From NCBI GenBank assembly GCA_964647545.1, contig CAZYHS010000023.1, forward strand, positions 1 to 22,124: 22,124 bases of DNA, read 5' to 3'. Source of the stretch: CAZYHS01 sp964647545. Its GTDB lineage: Bacteria; UBA10199; GCA-002796325; 1-14-0-20-49-13. Shown here piece after piece: positions 14,308-22,124 of the stretch. Position 1 is the stretch's first letter, and each line of letters starts with the position of its first letter. The notes under the pieces are model-generated. The model saw only the letters and a program-made list of their open reading frames with translations, was not told the origin of the DNA and did no database searches. The position numbers and the translations under genes are program-made.

Positions 14308-14982
14308 TCAGTTGGCTGAATCGAAATTAATGGCGAGTTTTATAGGTTCGGGGAAGTAGGGGAGGGGCATTGCGCGGCGAATGGTTTCAATTGCCGCGTT
14401 GTCCAAAATTGCAGAGCCCGACGACGAGATGATCTTTGCGTTCTTAATTTCGCCGCTTTGCAGAATTTCGAATTCGACCTTTGGCCTGCCCGAGAGTTTT
14501 TGACCCCTTGCTTCGGCGGGGTAGAATTTTGCCCGTTCGATCTTTGTGCGGATCTTGGCAAGGATAGGGTTTCCGTTTGGCGAGCCTATAAAATAACCGG
14601 AAGTAGAGGCTGCGCCCGAACCGGCTTTGGAGTTTTCGCCGAAAGCTGCGCCGGTTTCGCTTCCTTCAATTTTCGTGCTGCTACCTGTTGCGGCCTCTGA
14701 AATTGGATTTTCGCTACCTGTTAAATTGTTTGTGGCAGGTTTTGCGGCAGAATTTTTATTTGTTTGAGCTCTTTGCGCCGGAGCTTGAGTCGCATTGGCT
14801 ATTACCGAGCCGTCAGTTAAGGCATCTCCGCCGTCGAGCGCAACGTCAACCATAACGAAATTTTGAATGCCAAATGGCACGTTTTCTAGCGACGCAAAGA
14901 GAGCGGCAAACGCAAAGATGGCGGCCACACCAAGATGGAGCCCCAGCGAAACCACGAGATTATTTGCAAGGCGTTCTTTCAT
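14308..14982 (-). CDS. tonB: TonB-family energy transducer of the B12 operon
   Basis: TonB couples the inner-membrane proton gradient to outer-membrane receptors by contacting their TonB box. One N-terminal membrane helix is visible (about residues 9-32). An Ala/Ser/Thr/Asn-rich periplasmic linker (about 50-140) takes the place of the usual Pro-Lys stretch. The C-terminal domain (about 145-224) has YPAEARGQKLSGRPKVEFEI, then SSGSAILDNAAIETIRRAMPLPYFPEP, matching the TonB C-terminal fold. The start overlaps the btuD stop by 4 bp, making it the last gene of the cobalamin operon and probably dedicated to the BtuB encoded upstream. ExbB and ExbD are not in the window. Confidence 0.9.
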   Translation of the reverse strand: MKERLANNLVVSLGLHLGVAAIFAFAALFASLENVPFGIQNFVMVDVALDGGDALTDGSVIANATQAPAQRAQTNKNSAAKPATNNLTGSENPISEAATGSSTKIEGSETGAAFGENSKAGSGAASTSGYFIGSPNGNPILAKIRTKIERAKFYPAEARGQKLSGRPKVEFEILQSGEIKNAKIISSSGSAILDNAAIETIRRAMPLPYFPEPIKLAINFDSAN

Positions 14983-15773
14983 TTCGGTTTCAGCGGCAAA
15001 TAGTATGGCCGTCCGTCGAGGTCGTTAATGCCGACATAAACTTCGGTGCCGAAAACACTTTTTAAGCTGGCGTAGGTCACGGTCTCTTCGGGACGGCCGT
15101 GTGCGCAAATTTTACCGTTTTGCATCAGCGCGATCTTGTCGCACCAGACAAGCGCCAGATTTATGTCGTGCATGACCGACAAGATCGTCAGCCCGCGCTC
15201 CTTGTTGAGCGATTTTAAAAGTTCTAAGATCTCCTGCTGATGCCCGATGTCGAGAAATGCCGTCGGCTCATCGAGAAGCAGCACTTTCGGCTCCTGCGCA
15301 AGGGCGCGCGCAATAACGACGCGCTGTTTTTCTCCGCCGGAGAGCTCGTGAAAATTTCTCGATGAAAGTTTTTTCAGGTCGCAGCTTTCGATCGCCCTTT
15401 TAGCCGCTTCGCGGTCGTCGCAGGTTTCAAAACCGAAGATGCCTTTTTTTCGGGCGATCCGGCCCATAAGCACCATTTCAAAGACGCTAAAATCGAACGG
15501 CACTTCGGTCGTTTGGGGGACGAAGGCCGCTATTTGCGCGATTTGCGAGGCGCCGGCCTTCGCAACGAATGTGTCGATTATTTTTACGCTCCCCGCCGAC
15601 GGCCGTTCGAGCCCCAGAATACATTTAAGGAGCGTGGTTTTGCCGCAGCCGTTCGGGCCTAAAATAGACGTCCATTCTCCCTTTGCGACGTGGAGGCTTA
15701 CGTCGCTTAGCACCAGCTCGTCGCGCGAGGTCGTTTTAGAATAGGCGAAGTCGATGTTTTTTGCGTCGATCAT
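14979..15773 (-). CDS. btuD: Cobalamin ABC transporter ATP-binding protein
   Basis: This is the cytoplasmic ATPase that powers BtuCD-F uptake across the inner membrane. The motifs are complete: Walker A GPNGCGKTT (39-47), Q-loop Gln87, signature LSGGEKQ (144-150), Walker B VLLLDEP (164-170) and the switch His202 (MHDINLA). The length of 264 residues fits the FecE/BtuD group. On sequence alone it could equally serve siderophores; placement below a cobalamin riboswitch and btuB decides for B12. It overlaps both btuC and tonB by 4 bp (ATGA), so translation is coupled. Confidence 0.92.
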   Translation of the reverse strand: MIDAKNIDFAYSKTTSRDELVLSDVSLHVAKGEWTSILGPNGCGKTTLLKCILGLERPSAGSVKIIDTFVAKAGASQIAQIAAFVPQTTEVPFDFSVFEMVLMGRIARKKGIFGFETCDDREAAKRAIESCDLKKLSSRNFHELSGGEKQRVVIARALAQEPKVLLLDEPTAFLDIGHQQEILELLKSLNKERGLTILSVMHDINLALVWCDKIALMQNGKICAHGRPEETVTYASLKSVFGTEVYVGINDLDGRPYYLPLKPK

Positions 15774-16786
15774 TTTGCGCCCCCCTTTGCTTTCGGGCTC
15801 AAGTTTTTTCTAAGCAGCAGGAAAAATACCGGCCCGCCTATGAGAGCGGTGATGACTCCGACGGGGAGCTGCGTTTGATAATTGCCGCCGGAAAGGACTG
15901 TCCTCGCAAGAGTGTCGGCGAGCACCATGAACGAGCCGCCCAAAAGGGCGCCGGCCGGAAGCGTGATGCGGTGGTCGCTTCCGAAAAGTAGCCGCGCCGC
16001 GTGAGGAATGAAAAGTCCGACAAAGCCGATAAGCCCCGTCAGACTTACAACAGCGCCGATCATGATAGATGCGGCGAAAAAGATGATTTTACGAACGTTG
16101 GCCGGCTCAATGCCGAGCGTTTTCGACGTCTCTTCGCCAAGCGAGAGGGCATTCATCTTCGGCGCAACTGCAAAGAGTATCGCAAAGCCTGCTAAGGCCA
16201 TTGTTCCGACTAGGGCGATCTCTTTCCACGAAGTAGTTTCGAGGCTGCCGATGAGCATGAAAAGAATTTCGTGCGCTTGCTCCATTGTCACCATCGTGTG
16301 GATGAGCATGATAAGGGCGAATGCGAAGGCGTTGAAAATGACGCCGGTGAGTAAAAGCGTGTGATTGTTGCGGTGAGCGCTTTTGCCGCTGGCTGCGTAG
16401 ATGAAGAACATTGTGACCAGACTTGCGACAAGCGAACAAAAGACAGCGGTTGTAAATCCCAGATTTGCGGCGACGCCGACAGCGCTTCCAAGAGCTGCGC
16501 CTCCGGAGACGCCTAAAATGTAAGGATCGGCCAGCGGGTTTCTAAGCAGCGCCTGAAACGCAACGCCGCCGGAGCCCAGCGCCATGCCGGCTATCATGCC
16601 GAGGACGATGCGCGGAAGCCGCGAAATTAAAATTATGTCGAGGGCCGCTTTGTCCTTGAGGGCGTTTAAAATTCCGGCGCCGGACGAACCTGTGTTCAAG
16701 GCGAAGACGACGGTAAGTATCGAGAGAAGTAGGAGCGCGGCGTTCACCGTAAGCCATTTTTTAAGAGTTGTGTGTTTTTCGCTCAT
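15770..16786 (-). CDS. btuC: Cobalamin ABC transporter permease (FecCD family)
   Basis: This is the inner-membrane channel of the B12 importer and works as a dimer with BtuD. The 338-residue protein is hydrophobic throughout with about nine to ten membrane segments. It carries FecCD signatures: RLPRIVLGMIAGMALGSGG, ALLRNPLADPYILGVSGGAALGS (about 75-100), and the later GLIGFVGLFIPHAAR block followed by D-x-R near HRITLPAGALLGG, the region that meets the ATPase. It overlaps btuF upstream and btuD downstream by 4 bp each. The alternative, an iron-siderophore permease, is made unlikely by the operon context. Confidence 0.93.
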   Translation of the reverse strand: MSEKHTTLKKWLTVNAALLLLSILTVVFALNTGSSGAGILNALKDKAALDIILISRLPRIVLGMIAGMALGSGGVAFQALLRNPLADPYILGVSGGAALGSAVGVAANLGFTTAVFCSLVASLVTMFFIYAASGKSAHRNNHTLLLTGVIFNAFAFALIMLIHTMVTMEQAHEILFMLIGSLETTSWKEIALVGTMALAGFAILFAVAPKMNALSLGEETSKTLGIEPANVRKIIFFAASIMIGAVVSLTGLIGFVGLFIPHAARLLFGSDHRITLPAGALLGGSFMVLADTLARTVLSGGNYQTQLPVGVITALIGGPVFFLLLRKNLSPKAKGGAK

Positions 16787-17571
16787 AGATTTTTACCTCC
16801 GCCATCCGAAAGTTCTTTCGATATAAGTTTGACCGCGTCGCCAATTGTCGGGCCGGCCCTGAAATCGGAGATGCTCAAGTGGACGATCTGGTCTTTAGGA
16901 TAGAACCCAAGCGAATTTCTTACGTCGCTTCCCATGCCGAGGTCGAAAATTATGTCGGGCTTTTTCTCGAGGATGAATTCCGCCGAGATCGTCGGGTAGG
17001 GGATCTTTTCGGCATTGATAACGTTTGTCGCTCCCGCAAGCGCGAGAATTTCGCCTAGGAAGGTGTTTTCTCCCGCGGCAATAAGAGGTTTGTGGCCGAC
17101 AAGTATTAACGCTCTCTTTTCAGCCGTGGCCGCTGCTTTGGCGGCCTTGATCTCTTTTTTCATCTTTGCAACAAGCGTTTCCCCTTCGCGCGACTTTCCT
17201 AGCGTGTCGGCGATCTTTTGCGTTGAGTTAAATAGCTCCTGCGTATTTTGAAACGGCAAGAAAAGTGTTTTGAGCCCGGCCGATTCGAACGCGGTGAACT
17301 GCCCTTGAAGGCTGTTTTCGCGGGAGCCTATGATCAATGTCGGCTTTAGCGCGATGATCTTTTCGGTGTCGATGTTGATGTAGTCGGCGACCTTGGGAAG
17401 TGGCATAGCCTCCTTAGGGCGGTCGCACCAGCGGGTTACGCCAACGACTTCACTGCCTGTGCCAAGGGCGAACAAAATCTCGGTGATGTTGGGCTTGAGC
17501 GAGACAATGCGTTCGGCGGCAGCACAGACCGTTGTGATCAGAAGTAATGCAATGGTTAATAATAGTTTCAT
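16783..17571 (-). CDS. btuF: Periplasmic cobalamin-binding protein
   Basis: BtuF captures cobalamin in the periplasm and delivers it to BtuCD. A short hydrophobic signal peptide (about residues 1-19, ending AAAE) precedes RIVSLKPNITEILFALGTGSEVVGVTRWCDRP, the hallmark start of helical-backbone class III binding proteins. The middle has ALKPTLIIGS. The C-terminal lobe has KKPDIIFDLGMG and ends near SISDFRAGPTIGDAVKLIS. The length of 262 residues is normal. It is the only gene of the operon not overlapping its upstream neighbour: 47 bp of tandem repeats separate it from the large lipoprotein gene, and no ribosome site is visible there. Confidence 0.92.
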   Translation of the reverse strand: MKLLLTIALLLITTVCAAAERIVSLKPNITEILFALGTGSEVVGVTRWCDRPKEAMPLPKVADYINIDTEKIIALKPTLIIGSRENSLQGQFTAFESAGLKTLFLPFQNTQELFNSTQKIADTLGKSREGETLVAKMKKEIKAAKAAATAEKRALILVGHKPLIAAGENTFLGEILALAGATNVINAEKIPYPTISAEFILEKKPDIIFDLGMGSDVRNSLGFYPKDQIVHLSISDFRAGPTIGDAVKLISKELSDGGGKNL

Positions 17572-17618
17572 GGTTTAAGTTGTTTAAAAGTTTAAGTCGT
17601 TTAACTTGTTTAAGTCGT
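17572..17618. repeat. 9-bp tandem repeat array filling the lipoprotein-btuF junction
   Basis: The intergenic DNA consists of about five to six units of 8-9 bp: GTTTAAGTT, GTTTAAAA, GTTTAAGTC, GTTTAACTT, GTTTAAGTC, then a partial unit running into the stop codon. It replaces any ribosome binding site for btuF. A related but more decayed array lies beside mtnA (6536-6612). Confidence 0.8.
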
Positions 17619-19895
17619 TTAATGTGCGCCGTTTATCACCGCGAGCGCGTCGAGATCGAACGCCGAGTTTCCGCTTCCTATGTTTTGTGGATCGTCGGGC
17701 GGAGTGAAGTTTCCCGCCGCACGGATCTTTACAAAGCGCGCTTTTTTAACGCCGATATCGGCAAGGTCGAACGAATCGCCCCCTGCGCCGCCGTTCTCAA
17801 AGCCGGCAACGAACGGGTCGCCCCCGCCGATGACAGGTGAAATGCCGGCGCAACCGCTCTCTTTTTTATCGGCGAAGTTGCCGCTTGCCGCTGCGTTAAA
17901 ATCGCACGGGAATTTTTTGAAATTAACTCCGTCGATACTGACCGAAACTTCGGCCGCTTCGCTAAAGACCGACAGTTTTTCCGGCTCGTTGATTGCGTGG
18001 TCGAGCATTTTGTCGATCGTGACCCCTCCCGCTTGAATAAAAAATGCGTTCTCAAAAACTGTGAAGTCGCTGCCGTCGCCGTCGATAATTTCGCAATTGC
18101 CGGTGTCGAGAATCACTTCGCCTCCGTTGCCGAGCGAAAGGACGCCGCTGACCGACTGCTGTGCACCGGCCATGCCGGCCGCGTTGGTCGGGGCTTCGGG
18201 AGCTCCAAGCAAAACGTCCGGAAGTTTGGCAAAGTTCATGCCGCCCCCTTTGGAGATTTTCACGGAGACGACCGCTTCTGCAAATCCTGTGCACGGAACC
18301 GGCGAATCTTCGGGTTCTTCTATGTCGGGCCGATTTGTGCGGCCGATTTTAGGGCCGATCTTTTTTGCGAACGCTTCGCGAAACGAATAAATTTCTAGGG
18401 CTTGGTCGAGCATAGGCGGTTTGACCGAGATAAAGCCCGACGAAACTTCGGTATCGTTGTCATCTCCCGTTTCATCGGTGTCGTCCTCGTCGTCCGAGGG
18501 GTCGGCCTCATCCGATTCATTTTCCTGCGGGTCAAGTTCGGTGTCGTCCTTTGCGCCGCCCGACCTGTGAGTGTTGATCGCAACTATGGTTCCCGGGTAA
18601 CCGGTCGTCGCAAAGATATCGGGCGATGTAAAATCGGTCCCCGGAATTCCGTGCCGCACGGCAAGCGGCCCTGCGCCGGTGTTTTCGCCGGTCGGGTTTT
18701 CGCCGGTGACTCCCGCAGGAAAGCCGATGACGAACGGCTCGTCCGAAAAATGCGCCGGAAGAGCGACGGCGGTTTCTGTGGAAATATCGACCGGATAAAT
18801 TGCACTGTTTTCAAAGCTTGCGACGAAAACATATTTGTCGTCGTGGCTGATCGCCTGCGCCGTTAAATAGTCGCTGCCGATGCCGCTTCCTGAAATTACG
18901 ATCGGGTTTTCGCGAGAACGAATTGCGACGCCTGCTTCAAGGTCGATTTCGTAAAGCTCGCCGTAGGATGTGCTACCGATGAAGGCTCTTTTACCGTCGC
19001 GAGTTACGGCCATTTCCTGAAACGACAGGCCGACTTTTCCGAGCGAGATGTTTTTCGTTATGCTCAGGTTTTTAGCGTCGATGATGTCGATGCTTGAGTT
19101 TGTTTTCGGTTCGGCGTGCGCGTTGATTAAATCGCTGACGCCCGAATTCGTCACGGCGATCTTTTCTTCGGATATTTTTGTGATGCCGGTCGGAACGAAG
19201 CCTGTCGTCAAAATTGAGGTCGTAAATTTTAGATAGGGTGCAGATTCGAGAACTTCAAAAACAAGAACAGTCCCCGGATTTGCGACCGCCGGCGAGACGG
19301 GATTGACGTAGTTCGATGTTGAGACAAATAGACGGTCCCCCGATGCAGCGACGCTCGAAGGGTAGTCGGGCGTAAGTTGGGTAACTATCGAACCGTCCGA
19401 GCGTGCGCGTTTTGTCACGGGAAGGTCGAGAGCCATGTTTAGTGAAACGCTTGCGTTCACCGTGCCGCTCGCCGGATCGAAATCGATCACGTGGCTCGAC
19501 GTCAGTAAAAATGCGCGCGACTTGGAGAGCACAAATAGCGACGACGGAAAACCGGTTCCGTCCGGTGCCACGAACGGCGCGAATTTTTTTGATATCGAAA
19601 GAGGGTTCGAGTCGAGATTTACCGGTATGACCCCCGACGGGCTGCTGCTTGTCACGACAAACGCCGTGTCGCGCATGTCGTCGGTGTCGGGAATGACGAT
19701 GTCGGCCGGAAAATCGCTTCCGAGAATGAAAGCGTTCTTTGTGATCGTGACAGAACACTTGTTTTCGCTTGTGCATTCTTTTGCCGTCGGGCCGCCGTCC
19801 GGAATGAGCGACGTGTCATTTTGATTTGTGAACATGCCGCCGCCGCCGCACGACGCCGTTAAAAATAATACCGCCGCAAAAAATAGTCTCTTCAT
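17619..19895 (-). CDS. Large lipoprotein: predicted beta-propeller plus C-terminal surface domain, candidate B12 capture protein
   Basis: A 758-residue lipoprotein (signal peptide ending LTASC, Cys16, then a Gly-rich tether) encoded between btuB and btuF. Residues about 60-445 contain repeated strand-turn units (AVTRDGKRAFIGSTSYGELYEIDLE and similar, HDDKYVFVASFENSAIYPVD), as in YncE/YVTN beta-propellers. Residues about 449-484 are an almost purely acidic linker. Residues about 535-758 form a second domain with IDGDGSDFTVFENAFF, VSVSIDGVNFKKFP, FDLADIGVKKARFVKI and SAFDLDALAVI, resembling a surface domain I recall from B12 and other cell-surface loci. Bacteroides BtuG, a surface propeller lipoprotein that binds B12 beside BtuB, is the nearest functional parallel. 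BtuG-like function is inferred from fold and operon, not shown. It overlaps btuB by 4 bp. Confidence 0.85.
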   Translation of the reverse strand: MKRLFFAAVLFLTASCGGGGMFTNQNDTSLIPDGGPTAKECTSENKCSVTITKNAFILGSDFPADIVIPDTDDMRDTAFVVTSSSPSGVIPVNLDSNPLSISKKFAPFVAPDGTGFPSSLFVLSKSRAFLLTSSHVIDFDPASGTVNASVSLNMALDLPVTKRARSDGSIVTQLTPDYPSSVAASGDRLFVSTSNYVNPVSPAVANPGTVLVFEVLESAPYLKFTTSILTTGFVPTGITKISEEKIAVTNSGVSDLINAHAEPKTNSSIDIIDAKNLSITKNISLGKVGLSFQEMAVTRDGKRAFIGSTSYGELYEIDLEAGVAIRSRENPIVISGSGIGSDYLTAQAISHDDKYVFVASFENSAIYPVDISTETAVALPAHFSDEPFVIGFPAGVTGENPTGENTGAGPLAVRHGIPGTDFTSPDIFATTGYPGTIVAINTHRSGGAKDDTELDPQENESDEADPSDDEDDTDETGDDNDTEVSSGFISVKPPMLDQALEIYSFREAFAKKIGPKIGRTNRPDIEEPEDSPVPCTGFAEAVVSVKISKGGGMNFAKLPDVLLGAPEAPTNAAGMAGAQQSVSGVLSLGNGGEVILDTGNCEIIDGDGSDFTVFENAFFIQAGGVTIDKMLDHAINEPEKLSVFSEAAEVSVSIDGVNFKKFPCDFNAAASGNFADKKESGCAGISPVIGGGDPFVAGFENGGAGGDSFDLADIGVKKARFVKIRAAGNFTPPDDPQNIGSGNSAFDLDALAVINGAH

Positions 19896-21919
19896 TTTGG
19901 TCCTCCGGAAAGCGTTACAAAAAACGATCTGCGCGGAAGGGGGAAACCCCTTGCGTCATAGACCTGTACGTTGGTGATGTCTTTTGCCTCGAAGGTGAGC
20001 GTGTAGGCCCCCGGTAGCGATTTGCCGGCATCGAGGGTCAGGGCGGCTCCGGCGTCTATGGTCGAACGTCCCGCCAGAAAAAGTGTGTTGGAGGTGTTGA
20101 CCGGCAGTTTTGAGGTGTAGTTGAACTTTGAAAAATATCCGGCCGTAAGACGGCTTCCGATTTTGTGAGAGACGTCGATCTTTGCGTTCACGATATTTTT
20201 CGCCTGACCGGCCAGCATCGCGCGGCTTTTTTTAAAATGGGCGTCGGTCAGGGTGTAGTTTGCAGAGAGGTCGAGCCATTCGAGCGGCGAGACGATGAGA
20301 GCCGTTTCGATCCCTTTGGATGTCACGCCAAACGTGTTGACCGGTTCAATGGTCGTTGCGCTAACGGGCACCCAGATGATCTGGTTTTTTACGTCGTTGT
20401 AAAAAAACGTCCCTTCAAAAGAGAGGTAGGGTTTATTGCTGACCTTGTGGCGCCCGAACGCAAGGACGATTCCGGCGTCGAAGTTGTTGGCCTTTTCGTC
20501 GGAGAGGTTCGAATTGCCGCGCATGTAACCTTGATCGGGAAAATATAGCTCCGAAAAATTCGGGAAGCGGAAAGATCTTTCGGCGTTGGCTTTGAACGTT
20601 GCAAAGTTTGCGGGCTTTGCGATGAGACCGATTTTTCCGCCGTAGCCGTTGCCTTTGTCGTTTGTAAAGGCTGCGATGAACGACGGGATGATGCCGAGCT
20701 TTTCGTCCAATAGCCAAAGCTCGTTTTGCAAAAGTGTGCTTCCGGTCGCGCGGTCGTGTCTGCCGCTGACGGGGGCGGTCGGAATAGGGGACGAGTCCTT
20801 AAAATAGTCCCACGTAAGGTCGAGTCTTAGCGTTGTGATGTTGGTGAGGTGGCGAGTTTTCAAGGTCGGCGATATCAAAAAATACGGGTTGAGCGTGTTT
20901 GTCGTCGCCAGCTGGTTTATCGGCCCGCCGATCGCAGGGGATGGGTCGGTAAATTTGTCGCTTGTGAAATTATTTGTGAAACCGCTTTCGAGCGTGAGTT
21001 TGCCGCCGAGCAGGTCGTAGAGCTTTGCGCGCAGGCCCGTGAGGTTTCTAAAAATGGTCTCTTTGGCTTCGAGCGGATTTTGCGGATAGAGCTGGGTCGT
21101 CTCTTCCTCCATCCCCGGAACATCGCGGTGGGTGAAGAAAAAATCGTTCGACGCGTCGATAGACAAATTGTCGCCCGAGTCGTACGAAAATTTCGAGAGC
21201 AGATCTTCGGAGATGAAACCGTTGTGAAGACGCGCGTAGGTCTTTCCGCCGCCTATCGTTACGCCGCCGATCTGCGTTGACGCGCTTTTAAATGTAAAGG
21301 CGCCGCCGCTTTGCGCGTGGGTATAGCTTTCGACGAGCCTCCATTTTTCGCGGCCGATCGAAAGAGTTGCCGCGGCTTTGAAAGTTTTGAACGAGCCGTA
21401 GGTCGCCTGACCGTTGAAGTTTGTCCCTTTGCCGGCGCGTTTTGTGACGATGTTGATAACGCCGCCGATCGCGTTGGGACCGAATTTAGCGGTGCCGCCG
21501 CCGCGGATGACTTCTATTCGTTCGATTTGCTCGACCGGAATTGTGGAAAAATCGACTCCGCCGCCGGTCGGCGAGTTTATCCTTACGCCGTCGATGAAGA
21601 CGACGACCTGTTCGGCGCTGGAGCCGCGAATTGTTACGGTTGAATATTGGCCTGCCCCCCCTAAGTCTTTTACTTCAACGCCGGGTGAGGTTCTGATGAG
21701 TTCGCCGGCGGTCATGTTGCGTTCGGCCTCTTTGGAGGGCTTGATGACCGTTGTGAAATTTGTCGGCGCCGCTGAGGAGGAATTTGGATCGTCGAAAACG
21801 ACTATCTCTCCCAAATCTGCGGCCAGCAGAGGTTTGGCGAAAGGGCATAGCTGCGCACAGAGAGTCAGTAAAAGCGGCAGGGCAAAATATAAAAGTGGTT
21901 TCTTTTTAAAAAACTGCAT
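19892..21919 (-). CDS. btuB: TonB-dependent outer-membrane cobalamin receptor
   Basis: BtuB is the outer-membrane barrel that imports cobalamin using TonB. The start at 21919 gives a Sec signal peptide (MQFFKKKPLLYFALPLLLTL, ending near PLLAAD), followed directly by a TonB-box-like GEIVVFDD. The plug domain shows LIRTSPGVEVKDLGG, VTIRGSSAEQVVVFIDGVRIN, VEQIERIEVIRGGG and GPNAIGGVINIVTKR. The rest (to 675 residues) is alternating beta-strand sequence of a barrel, ending near GFPLPRRSFFVTLSGG. An in-frame ATG at 22048 is rejected because the extra 43 codons are the riboswitch. The GAGGAG ribosome site sits in the loop of a small hairpin downstream of the aptamer. Location directly after a cobalamin riboswitch makes B12 the likely substrate. 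Confidence 0.94.
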   Translation of the reverse strand: MQFFKKKPLLYFALPLLLTLCAQLCPFAKPLLAADLGEIVVFDDPNSSSAAPTNFTTVIKPSKEAERNMTAGELIRTSPGVEVKDLGGAGQYSTVTIRGSSAEQVVVFIDGVRINSPTGGGVDFSTIPVEQIERIEVIRGGGTAKFGPNAIGGVINIVTKRAGKGTNFNGQATYGSFKTFKAAATLSIGREKWRLVESYTHAQSGGAFTFKSASTQIGGVTIGGGKTYARLHNGFISEDLLSKFSYDSGDNLSIDASNDFFFTHRDVPGMEEETTQLYPQNPLEAKETIFRNLTGLRAKLYDLLGGKLTLESGFTNNFTSDKFTDPSPAIGGPINQLATTNTLNPYFLISPTLKTRHLTNITTLRLDLTWDYFKDSSPIPTAPVSGRHDRATGSTLLQNELWLLDEKLGIIPSFIAAFTNDKGNGYGGKIGLIAKPANFATFKANAERSFRFPNFSELYFPDQGYMRGNSNLSDEKANNFDAGIVLAFGRHKVSNKPYLSFEGTFFYNDVKNQIIWVPVSATTIEPVNTFGVTSKGIETALIVSPLEWLDLSANYTLTDAHFKKSRAMLAGQAKNIVNAKIDVSHKIGSRLTAGYFSKFNYTSKLPVNTSNTLFLAGRSTIDAGAALTLDAGKSLPGAYTLTFEAKDITNVQVYDARGFPLPRRSFFVTLSGGPK

Positions 21920-21924
21920 CTCGC

Positions 21925-21942
21925 GCCCATCTCCTCGTGGGC
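21925..21942 (-). promoter_or_regulatory. btuB: Hairpin presenting the btuB ribosome binding site
   Basis: On the minus strand GCCCA and TGGGC form a 5-bp stem with an 8-nt loop that contains GAGGAG, the btuB ribosome site. It lies 13 nt after the riboswitch aptamer and is the probable expression platform, implying control of translation. Confidence 0.5.
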
Positions 21943-21955
21943 CGATCAAAAATGC

Positions 21956-22106
21956 GGATGCGTTAAGGTCTCCTGACTTGAAGTTAAACCCGACTGCCAC
22001 TTGCCTTCCCGTCGTTTTCTCGGACAGTGGCTTGTTCGCAGCAGTCATTACTTCTTACAGTGGCGGGACCGTGGCGGATTTGCACCGCCTTCCCTTTCAC
22101 GCGTCC
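21956..22106 (-). promoter_or_regulatory. Cobalamin (adenosylcobalamin-type) riboswitch
   Basis: The minus strand shows the conserved core of a B12 riboswitch in order: GAAAGGGAAGGCGGTGCAAA, then TCCGCC, GGTCCCGCCACTGTAA, AAGCCACTGTCCGA, GAAAACGACGGGAAGGC and the B12 box AAGTCAGGAGACC (21967-21978 is its core). The closing stem P1 is visible as GGACGCGT (22106-22099) pairing with ACGCATCC (21963-21956), with one mismatch. It lies directly upstream of btuB and should repress the whole btuB-to-tonB operon when cobalamin is abundant. Its own promoter is beyond the window edge. Confidence 0.95.
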
Positions 22107-22124
22107 AGATTGAATAAGAACTGG

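Noticed and set aside
14307..14320. TTCAG/CTGAA hairpin over the tonB stop codon as a B12-operon terminator
   Set aside because: The stem is only 5 bp and no T-run follows on the minus strand.
18161..18866. Plus-strand frames opposite the large B12-operon lipoprotein
   Set aside because: They are antisense shadows without ribosome sites or recognisable domains; the minus-strand frame has a signal peptide, domain structure and operon overlap.
21922..22048. Upstream in-frame extension of btuB (43 codons)
   Set aside because: The DNA is the cobalamin riboswitch, and the extension would bury the signal peptide.

Overview
The window looks like part of a draft or metagenome-assembled genome of an uncultivated diderm bacterium with deltaproteobacterial/myxobacterial flavour. 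The evidence is several secreted lipoproteins with thrombospondin type-3, MopE-type and CGDGxC cysteine repeats, a TonB-dependent outer-membrane receptor with its own TonB, an amidotransferase GatCAB operon, a prepilin peptidase, and a sigma-54 promoter. Two runs of exactly 100 N (3525-3624 and 11967-12066) are assembly gaps lying inside genes.

Layout. 29-1474 (-) is a low-complexity Ala/Lys/Glu-rich protein with a duplicated N-terminal motif. 1475-1755 is a divergent promoter region. 1756-4128 (+) is a TSP3/MopE/beta-helix lipoprotein, overlapping by 4 bp a short UvrC (4125-5453) that lacks the HhH tail. 5454-6153 is a 700-bp gene-free stretch: a cluster of palindromic REP-like repeats (5464-5664), a 239-bp imperfect inverted-repeat element (5676-5914), about 120 bp in which I see nothing, then a palindrome and a textbook -24/-12 promoter. 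That promoter drives a small orphan gene (6154-6414) closed by a hairpin terminator. The minus-strand operon gatC-gatA-gatB-mtnA follows (10905 down to 6610), with a REP-like hairpin between gatA and gatB. A prepilin peptidase (10973-11770) diverges from gatC. After an AT-rich spacer comes rlmE (11947-12558), whose stop codon interlocks with that of a convergent Cys-repeat/propeller lipoprotein (12555-14252).

The right third (14308-22106, all minus strand) is one vitamin B12 uptake operon. It runs from a cobalamin riboswitch (21956-22106) through btuB, a 758-residue lipoprotein (predicted beta-propeller, acidic linker, C-terminal surface domain), btuF, btuC, btuD and tonB. All junctions are 4-bp overlaps except one 47-bp junction, which is made entirely of 9-bp tandem repeats. 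I infer that the riboswitch shuts the operon off when cobalamin is plentiful, and that cobalamin passes from the cell surface through BtuB (powered by TonB) to BtuF in the periplasm and BtuCD in the inner membrane. The large lipoprotein sits where Bacteroides place the BtuG-type surface B12-binding propeller. A BtuG-like role for it is the most interesting hypothesis here, followed by the self-contained sigma-54 small-gene unit.
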